Below the pieces are notes generated by a model, which ran no database searches, was not told the DNA's origin, and saw nothing but the letters and a program-made list of their open reading frames with translations. Of a stretch of 64,000 bases of DNA, positions 16,895 through 24,384 are shown in pieces. Each line of letters opens with the position of its first letter. Position 1 is the stretch's first letter. Position numbers and translations under genes: made by a program. The DNA comes from a bacterium (GTDB lineage Bacteria; Hinthialibacterota; Hinthialibacteria; OLB16): contig JAJVIK010000018.1 of the NCBI GenBank assembly GCA_022072055.1, positions 22,382 to 86,381 of the forward strand. The letters run 5' to 3'.

Positions 16895-17908
16895 TCACAT
16901 CCTCCGGATGATCGCCTCCGCGAACTCCCGCGTGCCGCCGCTTCCGCCGATGTCTCGGGTGAGTTCCGCGGGTTTGCCCTCTGATAAAACCGCGTCGTAG
17001 CCCCCCTTGATCCGACCCGCCGCCTCGGTTTCCCCGAGGTGGTTCAGCATCATCACCCCGCTCATGATCAGCGCCAGCGGGTTGGCCAGGTTCTTCCCCG
17101 CAATGTCCGGGGCGCTGCCATGCACCGCCTCGAACACCGCCGAGCTATCCCCGATGTTCGCCCCCGGCACCACCCCAAGCCCGCCCACCAACCCCGCGCA
17201 AAGGTCGCTCACAATGTCCCCATACAGGTTTTCCATCAGCACAATGTCAAACCGCGAGGGATCCCTCACCAACTGCATGCAGCCGTTGTCGATGATCAGC
17301 TCGTCATAGGCGATCTCCGGGGCCTCCGCCGCGTGAATCGCCCGCGCGCATTCGAGGAACAAGCCATCCGACATTTTCATGATGTTGGCCTTGTGGAACA
17401 CGGTCACCCGCTTCCGCCCCCGGGAGCGCGCATACCGGAAGGCGTACCGCGCGATCCGCTCGCATCCCGGGCGTGTGGCGATCTTGAGACTCTGCACCAC
17501 CCCGGGCACAATCTCGTTCTCGATCCCCGAATAAAGCCCCTCGGTGTTCTCCCGGAGCACCACCAGGTCCACATCCGAGTAACGCGAGGCCACCCCCGGG
17601 AGGTTGCGCACCGGACGCACCGCGGCGTACAGGTTGAGACGCTTGCGCAGGCCCACGTTCACACTCGTGTGGCCCTTTCCGATTGGGGTGGTGACCGGTC
17701 CCTTGAGCGCGACCCTGTGGGTCTCAATGGCCCGAATGGTCTCCTCCGGCAAGGTGCTTCCGTGACTCTCCACCGCGCCCGCACCCGCCGGGAGCGAGAC
17801 CCACTCGATCGAAACCCCGGAGGCGTCAATCACCCGCCGCGCGGCCTCGGCCACCTCCGGCCCAATGCCATCGCCGGGAATCAAACACACTGTGTGCTTT
17901 ACACTCAC
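16895..17908 (-). CDS. NAD-type isocitrate/isopropylmalate dehydrogenase-family enzyme
   Basis: 337 residues from the GTG at 17908, chosen because GGAGG lies seven bases upstream; an ATG at 17914 is too close to it. Family motifs: IPGDGIGPEV, SVNVGLRKRLNLYAAVRPVR (substrate arginines), VVLRENTEGLYSGIE, HKANIMK and DNGCMQLVRDP. The loop HGSAPDIAGK has Asp-Ile where NADP enzymes have Lys-Tyr, so NAD is the likely cofactor. Best match in style is NAD-dependent isocitrate dehydrogenase (isocitrate to 2-oxoglutarate). Homoisocitrate or isopropylmalate dehydrogenase is less likely, given the S-x-N-x-x-L-R-K motif. It overlaps the stop of the upstream glycosidase-like gene (GTGA). Confidence 0.85.
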   Translation of the reverse strand: MSVKHTVCLIPGDGIGPEVAEAARRVIDASGVSIEWVSLPAGAGAVESHGSTLPEETIRAIETHRVALKGPVTTPIGKGHTSVNVGLRKRLNLYAAVRPVRNLPGVASRYSDVDLVVLRENTEGLYSGIENEIVPGVVQSLKIATRPGCERIARYAFRYARSRGRKRVTVFHKANIMKMSDGLFLECARAIHAAEAPEIAYDELIIDNGCMQLVRDPSRFDIVLMENLYGDIVSDLCAGLVGGLGVVPGANIGDSSAVFEAVHGSAPDIAGKNLANPLALIMSGVMMLNHLGETEAAGRIKGGYDAVLSEGKPAELTRDIGGSGGTREFAEAIIRRM

Positions 17909-19587
17909 TTCCATTCCTCCTCAAATGAGTCGCGTCCTCCGCGACGATACCGCCACCAGCTCGGCTCCCGGCCATGTGAGACACGGGGATTCCACCGGTC
18001 CGGCCAGGGGTTGAAGCCTCCTCGGCTTGGTCCAAGACCAGGCCCGCCCAAGGGAGCCTTCCGAATCACGCCCCGTGCGCTCGCGGCCTCGATTTCCAGC
18101 ACGACTAGTTCCAGAGTGATGGGGGAAGCCGAGCGATTGCGAACTTCAACCGTGTTCCGCTTGTTGAGCAGCGCGCTTCGTCCCCAGGCGAAACGATCCG
18201 CCGCGGCACGCTCCAACGCGGGGCGCCCGTTCAGAGTCGCCTCGACTTGCGCGAGCGCCGAGGGGTTATCCGAAGCCCGGAGACTGAGAATCGCCTTCTC
18301 CGCCCCCATCTTAGGGCCGGTGGTCAGAGTGAAGGAAGCCGACTCGTCGGGCGCCAGGGTCTTCGGGAGCGCGGCGGGGATGGGTTTACCCGGGATTGAG
18401 ATGTCCTTGTAGGTGACCGCGAAGGCCCGGTCGCGTCGGGAAAGCCGAGGAATCGAATCGAGCTCGGTCAAGAGTTCGGCGGAGACATCCGGAACCTCGA
18501 AGTAATTGAACAGGTAGATCCCCTCCGAACCGCGCGCGAGCGCCGAGAGCGCCGCGCCCCGTCGCAAGGCGACACTGTTCTCCACCGGTTGCGCGCCGGG
18601 ATGCGGCCGAACCAAGGCCTCCAACCCGGCGGTTACCGGCACTCGAGTCCCAGTCAGGAGCTTCCTCCATTGCTCCACGGGGATCTCGAAATCGGTGGTC
18701 GCCCAGAAGGGCGCGACAATCAAATGGTCGATCAGACCCCGCTTGGCCCAGGTGACCGCGTCCAACCCAGTTCCGATGGCCACCTCCGGGTCCGCGGGAA
18801 CCCGCGCGACCAACAGAATCCTGTGTCCGCGCGCGCGCGCGGCGTCCTTCACCACCGAGCGAACCTCGTTCATCCATTCCGTGAGAACTTCCCCCTGTTT
18901 CAGCTCCTCTCCCTCTCGAAAATGGAGCGGAAAACGGTTCCAGTCGAGCTCCAGGCCATCCATGTCGTAGCGCTCAGAGACCTCGCGGATGAGCGCCATC
19001 ATGTGGTCTCGGACTTCCTGTTTCCCATAGTCAAAACAGCGGTCGTTCCAAGCCTGGAAACGATCGGAGTAACGCCAGAGGTCGTGACGCTCCATCCAGA
19101 GCGCGCCATGCAGCGGCGAACGCGCGAGGTGGGCGTCATGAACATCGTTCATCCGGATGCTGATCCACGGGCTGATCCGTTTGGCGCGGCAACGCTCGAT
19201 CATCCGCGCGTTGGGATCGACCCCGGCCTGGTGGATCGCGAGCATGTTGTGGAGCCACTGACGGTAGGTGGGACGGTCCGTTTCGGGGACATCGCCGAAG
19301 ATCGGTTGATCGTTCCCCAGCGCCGGATCAAAGCCCTTCCAGTAAGGCTCCCACGCCTTTGAATCGTAGTTGGTCCGCTTCGATCCGATGCAGATCGAAA
19401 GGACCTCCACATGGGTTCCCGCGAGCTTATCCACCAACTCATCCAGTCGCGCCGGCCTGAGCTCCCCCGCGGGGGCGAGCATGAAACGGTGGGTGTCATC
19501 CTCGTTGTAGAGGATCCCCCCAACTGCGGGCGTTATCAGAAAGCCAAGCAGGACCAGCGCCCAAGCCCGCGGAGCGGTCGATACCAA
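17905..19587 (-). CDS. Exported glycosidase-like TIM-barrel protein (GHL10-like)
   Basis: About 560 residues from a TTG at 19587, which puts a signal peptide (RAWALVLLGFLITPAVGG) at the N-terminus. An in-frame ATG at 19746 exists and overlaps the RAYT stop (ATGA), but the extra 53 residues are translated REP sequence. The central region (~60-400) looks like a hypothetical glycosyl-hydrolase barrel: WISIRMNDVHDAH, the probable catalytic strand YDMDGLELDWNRFPLHF, ARVPADPEVAIGTGLD and VAPFWATTDFEIP. The last ~150 residues are a beta-sandwich-like domain. Substrate unknown. Confidence 0.7.
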   Translation of the reverse strand: MVSTAPRAWALVLLGFLITPAVGGILYNEDDTHRFMLAPAGELRPARLDELVDKLAGTHVEVLSICIGSKRTNYDSKAWEPYWKGFDPALGNDQPIFGDVPETDRPTYRQWLHNMLAIHQAGVDPNARMIERCRAKRISPWISIRMNDVHDAHLARSPLHGALWMERHDLWRYSDRFQAWNDRCFDYGKQEVRDHMMALIREVSERYDMDGLELDWNRFPLHFREGEELKQGEVLTEWMNEVRSVVKDAARARGHRILLVARVPADPEVAIGTGLDAVTWAKRGLIDHLIVAPFWATTDFEIPVEQWRKLLTGTRVPVTAGLEALVRPHPGAQPVENSVALRRGAALSALARGSEGIYLFNYFEVPDVSAELLTELDSIPRLSRRDRAFAVTYKDISIPGKPIPAALPKTLAPDESASFTLTTGPKMGAEKAILSLRASDNPSALAQVEATLNGRPALERAAADRFAWGRSALLNKRNTVEVRNRSASPITLELVVLEIEAASARGVIRKAPLGGPGLGPSRGGFNPWPDRWNPRVSHGREPSWWRYRRGGRDSFEEEWK

Positions 19588-19720
19588 GCGTAGGTCCGGC
19601 CGTAAGCCCGGACCGGGGGGGGTGGGGAGGGTCGGCCTCGCAGTCCCGGGCTTACGGCCGGGACTGCAATTGTACCGTCCGCTCCGCGGACTCGGGTGGC
19701 TTTCGCTCCGCGGACTTGAC
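19567..19720. repeat. REP/REPIN unit, left of the RAYT gene
   Basis: Contains GGTCCGGCCGTAAGCCCGGACC-type arms (19590-19615) and the inverted partner CCCGGGCTTACGGCCGGGAC (19648-19667). GCTCCGCGGACT then occurs twice (near 19680 and 19703). The 45-bp left part, from CCGCGGAGCGG to GTAAGCCCGGACC, is repeated almost exactly at 20231-20277 on the other side of the transposase. Confidence 0.8.
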
Positions 19721-19742
19721 TGAAAGGGGAGTTGGAGGGAAA

Positions 19743-20195
19743 TCATTGGATCAGGTCCCGTTCCTCATAAGAGATGCCGTGGCGCTTGATGAGCGCACGG
19801 TATTCGTCGGTGAAGACGGTCTCGGCATGATGGACATCTTGGTCCTCGATATATTGTATCACCTTCGAAGCTTGGGATTTACTCACCGAAAACGCCCCAT
19901 AACCGTCCTGCCACCAGAAGCCGGCCTCTTCACCAAAGGTTTCGTGCACCCATTTCGAGGAACTCGCCTTCAGCCTTCGAACCAACTGGGACACCGAAAG
20001 CGACGGGGGAAGGCGAACAAGCAAGTGCGCGTGATCGGCCACCGCCTTTCCCGCGAGCATTTCACAATTCAGATTCCTCAAGATCCCCGCCATGTACCTG
20101 ACCAGAGGTTCCCGACACTCCTCATGAATCGAGGGTAGGCGCCCGCGCGTTCCAAAAACGAAATGGATCAGGATCTCCGTGTGACTGTTCGGCAT
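19743..20195 (-). CDS. REP-associated tyrosine transposase (RAYT, IS200/IS605-like Y1 family)
   Basis: 150 residues, the normal size. The HUH nuclease motif is DHAHLL (H55, H57) and the catalytic tyrosine is Y115 in IQYIEDQDVHH, the typical YIxxQ-x-x-HH ending of this family. Other family features are HFVFGTRGR near the N-terminus and GYGAFSVSKS. RAYTs nick single-stranded REP hairpins. REP units flank this gene on both sides, so this is a complete domesticated REP/RAYT unit rather than a free insertion sequence. No target-site duplication was seen. Confidence 0.9.
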   Translation of the reverse strand: MPNSHTEILIHFVFGTRGRLPSIHEECREPLVRYMAGILRNLNCEMLAGKAVADHAHLLVRLPPSLSVSQLVRRLKASSSKWVHETFGEEAGFWWQDGYGAFSVSKSQASKVIQYIEDQDVHHAETVFTDEYRALIKRHGISYEERDLIQ

Positions 20196-20224
20196 GCCTG
20201 AGTCACCCTATCACGGATATCACG

Positions 20225-20375
20225 CGAGTCCGCGGAGCGGCCGATACTGGCGCAGGTCCGGCCGTAAGCCCGGACCTGCGTGTGTCCCCGCCCTCACGGC
20301 CGGGCCTGCCTGTGATTCGGACCCATCCGTGTCCCAGGCCCGGGCTTACGGCCGGACCTGGACCTGTTCCACCCA
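20225..20375. repeat. REP/REPIN unit, right of the RAYT gene
   Basis: Two hairpins in opposite orientation. The first is GCAGGTCCGG-loop-CCGGACCTGC at 20250-20277, with the core CCGTAAGCC. The second is CCAGGCCCGGGCTTACGGCCGGACCTGG, about 20336-20365. A looser copy of the core (CCTCACGGCCGGGCC) lies between them. GAGTCCGCGGAGCGGCCGATAC at the left edge matches the left-flank repeat. No gene is visible from 20196 to 20393. Confidence 0.8.
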
Positions 20376-20393
20376 CTCCGTGGGTTCTTGGCG

Positions 20394-22355
20394 TCACCCC
20401 ACCTTCGCTCCATCCCCCACCCCATCCCCATCAAGGGTCAGGAGGCGGAGACGGTCGCCCTCGCGCGCGGCCAGGAGCATCCCGCGCGATTCGATTCCGC
20501 GAATTTTGGCCGGGGCAAGGTTGGCCACCACGATGATCTGTTTGCCGACAATCTCCTCGGGCGCGTAAAACTCCGCCACACCGGCGATGATCTGACGCTC
20601 CTCGCTCCCGATCCGGATCTGGAGTTTAAGGAGCTTGTCGGCCTTGGGGACACGTTCCGCGGCAAGGACCTGGGCGACACGAAGGTCGGTCTTTTTGAAA
20701 TCCTCGATGCTGATCAGCTCCATCCGTGGAACCTCCACCTCTTTCCTTGTTTCCTTGGAGGACTGGGCGAGCTTGGCCTCGACCGCCTTCCAGTCAATGC
20801 GCGGGAAGAGCGGCTCGCCACCGGGGATGAGGGTTCCCGGGGCGGGCAGATCGAATCTCCCGTCCCAGACCACGTCGTCCTTCTTCGCCGGACAGCCGAT
20901 CTGCGCGAGCAGCGCCTCCATCTTTCTGGGCAAGATCGGGTGCAAAAGGACCGCAAGGACTCGCAGGGACCAAAGCGCCGCCGCAAGGCACTGCCCGGCT
21001 TCGGCGCTCTTGCCCTCCTTGAGGAGCTTCCAGGGTTCCCTGTCGGTGACATACTGGTTCGCCATCCGGACACAACCGCGAATGCTCTCGACCTTCGTCC
21101 GCGGATCCCCCCAGCCGGCTTCAGAGGGAGCGATCTCCTCCACGCAAGCCTTGACCGACGCCAAGAGCTCCTCCCCACCGGAATCCGGCGTTCCTGGCGC
21201 GGGCGCCTTCCCCTCAAAATGATTCCTCACCAGCGTGGTCACCCGGTTGAGCAGGTTTCCCAAATCGTTCGCCAGATCGCTGTTGATCCGGGCGACAATC
21301 AATTCCTCGGAGTAGTCCTGGTCGTTGCCGAGGGTCATCTCGCGCATCAGGTAATAGCGGATCGGATCGACGCCGTACTCCTCGATCAGCTCGCGGATGT
21401 GCCGGACCGGAAGCTGAGCGGCGAGGGCCTGGGTGACTGTCTTGGACTCCTTCTGTCCGCCGCGAGTCCACCACCCGTGCGCGAGCAGGGTTGTGGGGAG
21501 CGGAACCCCCGCGGCATGCAGCAGGCACGGCCAGAAGACCCCATGCGGCTTGAGGATGTCTTTTCCGATCAGGTGCAGCACTTCCACACCAGAACCCCAC
21601 CACTTCTCCCAATCCGGATCTTCCGGCCAACCGATGCCCGAGAGGTAATTGACCAGGGCATCCACCCAGACATAGGTCACATAATCCGGCGCGAAGGGAA
21701 TCTCGATTCCCCACGAAAGACGTGACTTGGGGCGCGAGATGCACAGGTCGGAGAGCCCCTGATCGATCAGACCCAGCACCTCGTTCCGGCGCCCCGTCGG
21801 CTGAATGAACGCGGGATGATCCTGGATATAGGTCTTCAGCCACTCGCCATAATCGGACAGGCGGAAAAAGTGGTTCTTCTCGGTGAGGTGAACAATCCGC
21901 CCCGAGGACTTGCCCTCCTCGGTGACATCATCCTCCGAGATGAACATCTCCTCGCTGACATTGTACCAACCGGAGTAGTCCGCCTCGTAGATCGCGTCCC
22001 TGCCCTCCGGGGTCTTCGCCTTCTCCAATCGACGAAGGAACTCCTGAACGGCCTTCTTGTGGAACTCCGCCGTGGTGCGGATGAAGTGGTGATCGGGATG
22101 GATTTCGAGCTTCTCCCACATCGCCTCGAAGCGCTTCGAGTATTCGTCACACTGCGCTTGAGGGGAGAGGCCGCGCTTGGCCGCGGATTGCTGGACTTTT
22201 TGCCCGTGCTCGTCGGTGCCCGTCTGCATGCGGACCTCGTATCCGAACAAGCGGTAGTAGCGCGAGATCACATCGGCGAGGATGGTGGTGTAGCAATGGC
22301 CGATGTGGGGCTCATCATTCACATAGTAGATCGGCGTGGTGATATAGACGCGCAA
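20394..22355 (-). CDS. metG: Methionyl-tRNA synthetase
   Basis: 653 residues from a TTG at 22355, with GGAGG nine bases upstream, so the protein begins (M)RVYITTPIYYVNDEPHIGH as expected. The frame is open further upstream, but that stretch has no homologous character. The class I signature PHIGH is near residue 16 and the KMSKS loop is KESKT in GGQKESKTVTQ. There is no zinc-knuckle cysteine set, as in the MetRS2 type. The C-terminal ~110 residues (IEDFKKTDLRVAQVLAAERV to AAREGDRLRLLTLDGDG) are the Trbp111-like tRNA-binding domain used for dimerisation. Confidence 0.96.
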   Translation of the reverse strand: MRVYITTPIYYVNDEPHIGHCYTTILADVISRYYRLFGYEVRMQTGTDEHGQKVQQSAAKRGLSPQAQCDEYSKRFEAMWEKLEIHPDHHFIRTTAEFHKKAVQEFLRRLEKAKTPEGRDAIYEADYSGWYNVSEEMFISEDDVTEEGKSSGRIVHLTEKNHFFRLSDYGEWLKTYIQDHPAFIQPTGRRNEVLGLIDQGLSDLCISRPKSRLSWGIEIPFAPDYVTYVWVDALVNYLSGIGWPEDPDWEKWWGSGVEVLHLIGKDILKPHGVFWPCLLHAAGVPLPTTLLAHGWWTRGGQKESKTVTQALAAQLPVRHIRELIEEYGVDPIRYYLMREMTLGNDQDYSEELIVARINSDLANDLGNLLNRVTTLVRNHFEGKAPAPGTPDSGGEELLASVKACVEEIAPSEAGWGDPRTKVESIRGCVRMANQYVTDREPWKLLKEGKSAEAGQCLAAALWSLRVLAVLLHPILPRKMEALLAQIGCPAKKDDVVWDGRFDLPAPGTLIPGGEPLFPRIDWKAVEAKLAQSSKETRKEVEVPRMELISIEDFKKTDLRVAQVLAAERVPKADKLLKLQIRIGSEERQIIAGVAEFYAPEEIVGKQIIVVANLAPAKIRGIESRGMLLAAREGDRLRLLTLDGDGVGDGAKVG

Positions 22356-22422
22356 GGGATGGAGCCTCCAATCCGGAACCTGATTTGACTTGCCGAGACC
22401 ATTCCTGAATTGCCGCGAAAGG

Positions 22423-22806
22423 TCAAACCCCGCAGCTCTCCTCCGCGCAGGACTTCCTCCAGCGGAATCGGTGGCGGTTACGAGCGAAGACGCGGTAGAA
22501 CAGACACGCCGCCCGATAGATCCCCGGAAGTCCGACAAACCAGGCGAGCGCGCGATAGCGGGGAAGGACTCGCCACACCGCGAGCAGTCCCTCCACCCCC
22601 AGGCGGACATGACCCTCGGTGTCCTTGACCTGGATGGCTTTCCCGAGCGCTTCGAGGACCAGCCCCTCCCCAACCGGGTCAAAGCCCGGTTCTGCCGTGT
22701 TCACCGCCGCCAGCGCTCCCTCCCGGTCTTGAGCCAGGAAGCGGCGCACGGAGGCCGTGCAGATCGGACAAGAGCCATCGTAATAGACCGTGAGATTCAC
22801 GCCCAT
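22423..22806 (-). CDS. DCC-family (DUF393) thiol-disulfide-like protein
   Basis: About 127 residues from the ATG at 22806 (GGAAGG 11 bases upstream). The N-terminal YYDGSCPICTASVRRFLAQD holds the D-G-x-C-x-x-C motif that names the family, likely a thioredoxin-like redox site. The rest fits the family: GLEALGKAIQ-like strands, then AVWRVLPRYRALAWFVGLPG and a basic tail (ARNRHRFRWRKSC) with extra cysteines (CAEESC). The function is not known for most members. Confidence 0.85.
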   Translation of the reverse strand: MGVNLTVYYDGSCPICTASVRRFLAQDREGALAAVNTAEPGFDPVGEGLVLEALGKAIQVKDTEGHVRLGVEGLLAVWRVLPRYRALAWFVGLPGIYRAACLFYRVFARNRHRFRWRKSCAEESCGV

Positions 22807-22896
22807 CCGGTTGAATTCCTTCCAGATTGACCCTGGGTTCACCCTACCATACTCTGGGTCGGGGGATCAGAGGGCTTGTAATAGCGTGAAAAATGA

Positions 22897-22908
22897 ATTA
22901 GCGTTCAC
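22897..22908. promoter_or_regulatory. Operator-like site upstream of the LacI-family gene
   Basis: TTAGCGTTCA (22898-22907) matches the motif T[TG]A[AG]CG[CT]T[AC][AC] found four more times between 24146 and 24279. It lies 33 bases before the regulator's start codon, consistent with autoregulation. Confidence 0.5.
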
Positions 22909-22939
22909 CCCGGTTCCTAAAGGAGAACACACGGCCCTC

Positions 22940-24148
22940 ATGAGTGTCCCACCTCCCAAAACACGGCAGGAAAAGGTGAGGAAGCTCCCCGCGACAGCCA
23001 CCAAACGGGGCAAGCGCACCACCCTCAAGGATATCGCCGAAGCGGTGGGGGTGAGCATCAACACGGTTTCGGCGGTTCTGAATGAGCGCTCCTCCCCGGC
23101 CCGGGTTGGGGATTCCACCCGGCGCGAAATCGAGGAAGTGGCCCGCCGCCTGGGGTACCGTCGCAACACCGCCGCCTCGCTCTTGGCCGGGGGACGAACC
23201 AAGACCCTCGGCATTCTGCTGGAGAACCTCTCCAACAGCCTGGCCGCGCCGATGGCCGAGGCCTTTGAGCAGGAGGCCGCGCGCAGGGGGTACCAGTGTT
23301 TCCTGGGATGCACCCAATACGATGGCCTCCGGCGGATTGACTACATTGAGCGGTTCCTGAGCCACAGTGTGGAGGGGCTGATGCTGATCGGGGTGTGGCT
23401 CGACCCGGATGTGGAAGTGGCGCTCAATTCCGCTTTGTCCTCGAACACCGCCGTGGTGACCGTGGACATTCCCTGGACCGACCACGATGTTCCCGTGATC
23501 TGCGGCAACCACTTCATGGGGGGACGGATTCTGGCCGAGCACCTCTTGGAGGTGGGACATCGGAACATCCTTTACCTCAGTCCGCCCGATGTCCTGCATT
23601 TCGATTCCATCCAGGAGCGCATCCTGGGCATGCGGTCGGTGATTGAAAACCGCCCCGACCTTGCTTGCGAGTTTGAGGTGGCCGAGACCCCGGGGCGCGG
23701 GTTGACCGTTGTCTCGGATGTGCTCCTGCCTCGGCTACGGGGAGCCAAACCGCCCACGGTTGTTGCCGCCGGGCATGACCTGCACGCCTTTCGGGTGATC
23801 ACCGCGCTCGCGGAGCAGGGGGTCCAGGTGCCAAGAGATGTGGCGGTGGTGGGGTACGATGACATTCAGTATGACCTGCTGTGGTCCTTGGGAGTGGAGG
23901 CTTACAACATGCTTCCTGTTCCGATCCGGATCACCACGATCCGCCAGCCGGTCCGCGAGATCGGACGTGAGGCCGCACGGGTCCTCATCGACCGGATCGA
24001 GCGCGGCCATGCGGGCGGGAATGGGGGATCCGGCTCCTTCCGGGTTTTGATCGATGTGGAGTTGGTGGTTCGCGACACCTGCCGTCTCCCGGACCGGGTC
24101 CGAGGCGCCTCGCGGCGCCCCTTGCCGACACTTGGGTCCCAAAGCTGA
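22940..24148 (+). CDS. LacI-family transcriptional regulator
   Basis: 402 residues from the ATG at 22940. The N-terminal ~30 residues are a basic extension. The HTH follows: TTLKDIAEAVGVSINTVSAV, then LN and the hinge helix NTAASLLAGGRTKTLGILL. The periplasmic-binding-protein-like effector domain runs from about residue 95 to 385 (LSNSLAAPMAEAFEQEA, VVTVDIPWTDHDVP, VVAAGHDLHAFRVITAL, VAVVGYDDIQYDL). These regulators usually sense a sugar. The nearest downstream target is the secreted beta-helix gene, whose promoter carries palindromes of the type this family binds. Effector unknown. Confidence 0.92.
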   Translation: MSVPPPKTRQEKVRKLPATATKRGKRTTLKDIAEAVGVSINTVSAVLNERSSPARVGDSTRREIEEVARRLGYRRNTAASLLAGGRTKTLGILLENLSNSLAAPMAEAFEQEAARRGYQCFLGCTQYDGLRRIDYIERFLSHSVEGLMLIGVWLDPDVEVALNSALSSNTAVVTVDIPWTDHDVPVICGNHFMGGRILAEHLLEVGHRNILYLSPPDVLHFDSIQERILGMRSVIENRPDLACEFEVAETPGRGLTVVSDVLLPRLRGAKPPTVVAAGHDLHAFRVITALAEQGVQVPRDVAVVGYDDIQYDLLWSLGVEAYNMLPVPIRITTIRQPVREIGREAARVLIDRIERGHAGGNGGSGSFRVLIDVELVVRDTCRLPDRVRGASRRPLPTLGSQS

Positions 24149-24280
24149 GCGCTAAAGCGATAAACCGGGGAAGAATAATCCTTCAATTTCAGCTTGACAG
24201 GCCGACCGAGGCTTGATAGATTAGCGCTAATGCAGGTGAACGCTCCGCCAAAAAAGATGAATGTGAGAGTGAACGCTCAC
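24146..24280. promoter_or_regulatory. Cluster of four LacI-type operator-like sites
   Basis: Sites are TGAGCGCTAA (24146-24155, overlapping the regulator's stop), TTAGCGCTAA (24221-24230, part of the perfect palindrome ATTAGCGCTAAT and overlapping the -10 box), TGAACGCTCC (24237-24246) and TGAACGCTCA (24270-24279, within GTGAACGCTCAC). All have the central CG of LacI-family operators. The last two are 33 bp apart, about three helical turns. Confidence 0.6.
24194..24222 (+). promoter_or_regulatory. Sigma-70-type promoter for the beta-helix/prepilin-like pair
   Basis: TTGACA (24194-24199), 17-bp spacer, TAGATT (24217-24222). The ATTAGCGCTAAT palindrome covers the -10 end and start point, an ideal place for repression. 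Confidence 0.7.
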
Positions 24281-24384
24281 CTGAAAACCCCCAGTCGGGT
24301 AAAGCTGGGATCATCCTTCCGCCCTTGAAGGCGCGTGGCGCGGGGCGGGGGATCGGCAAGCGACGAAGAAGGAGGACAAGGTTC

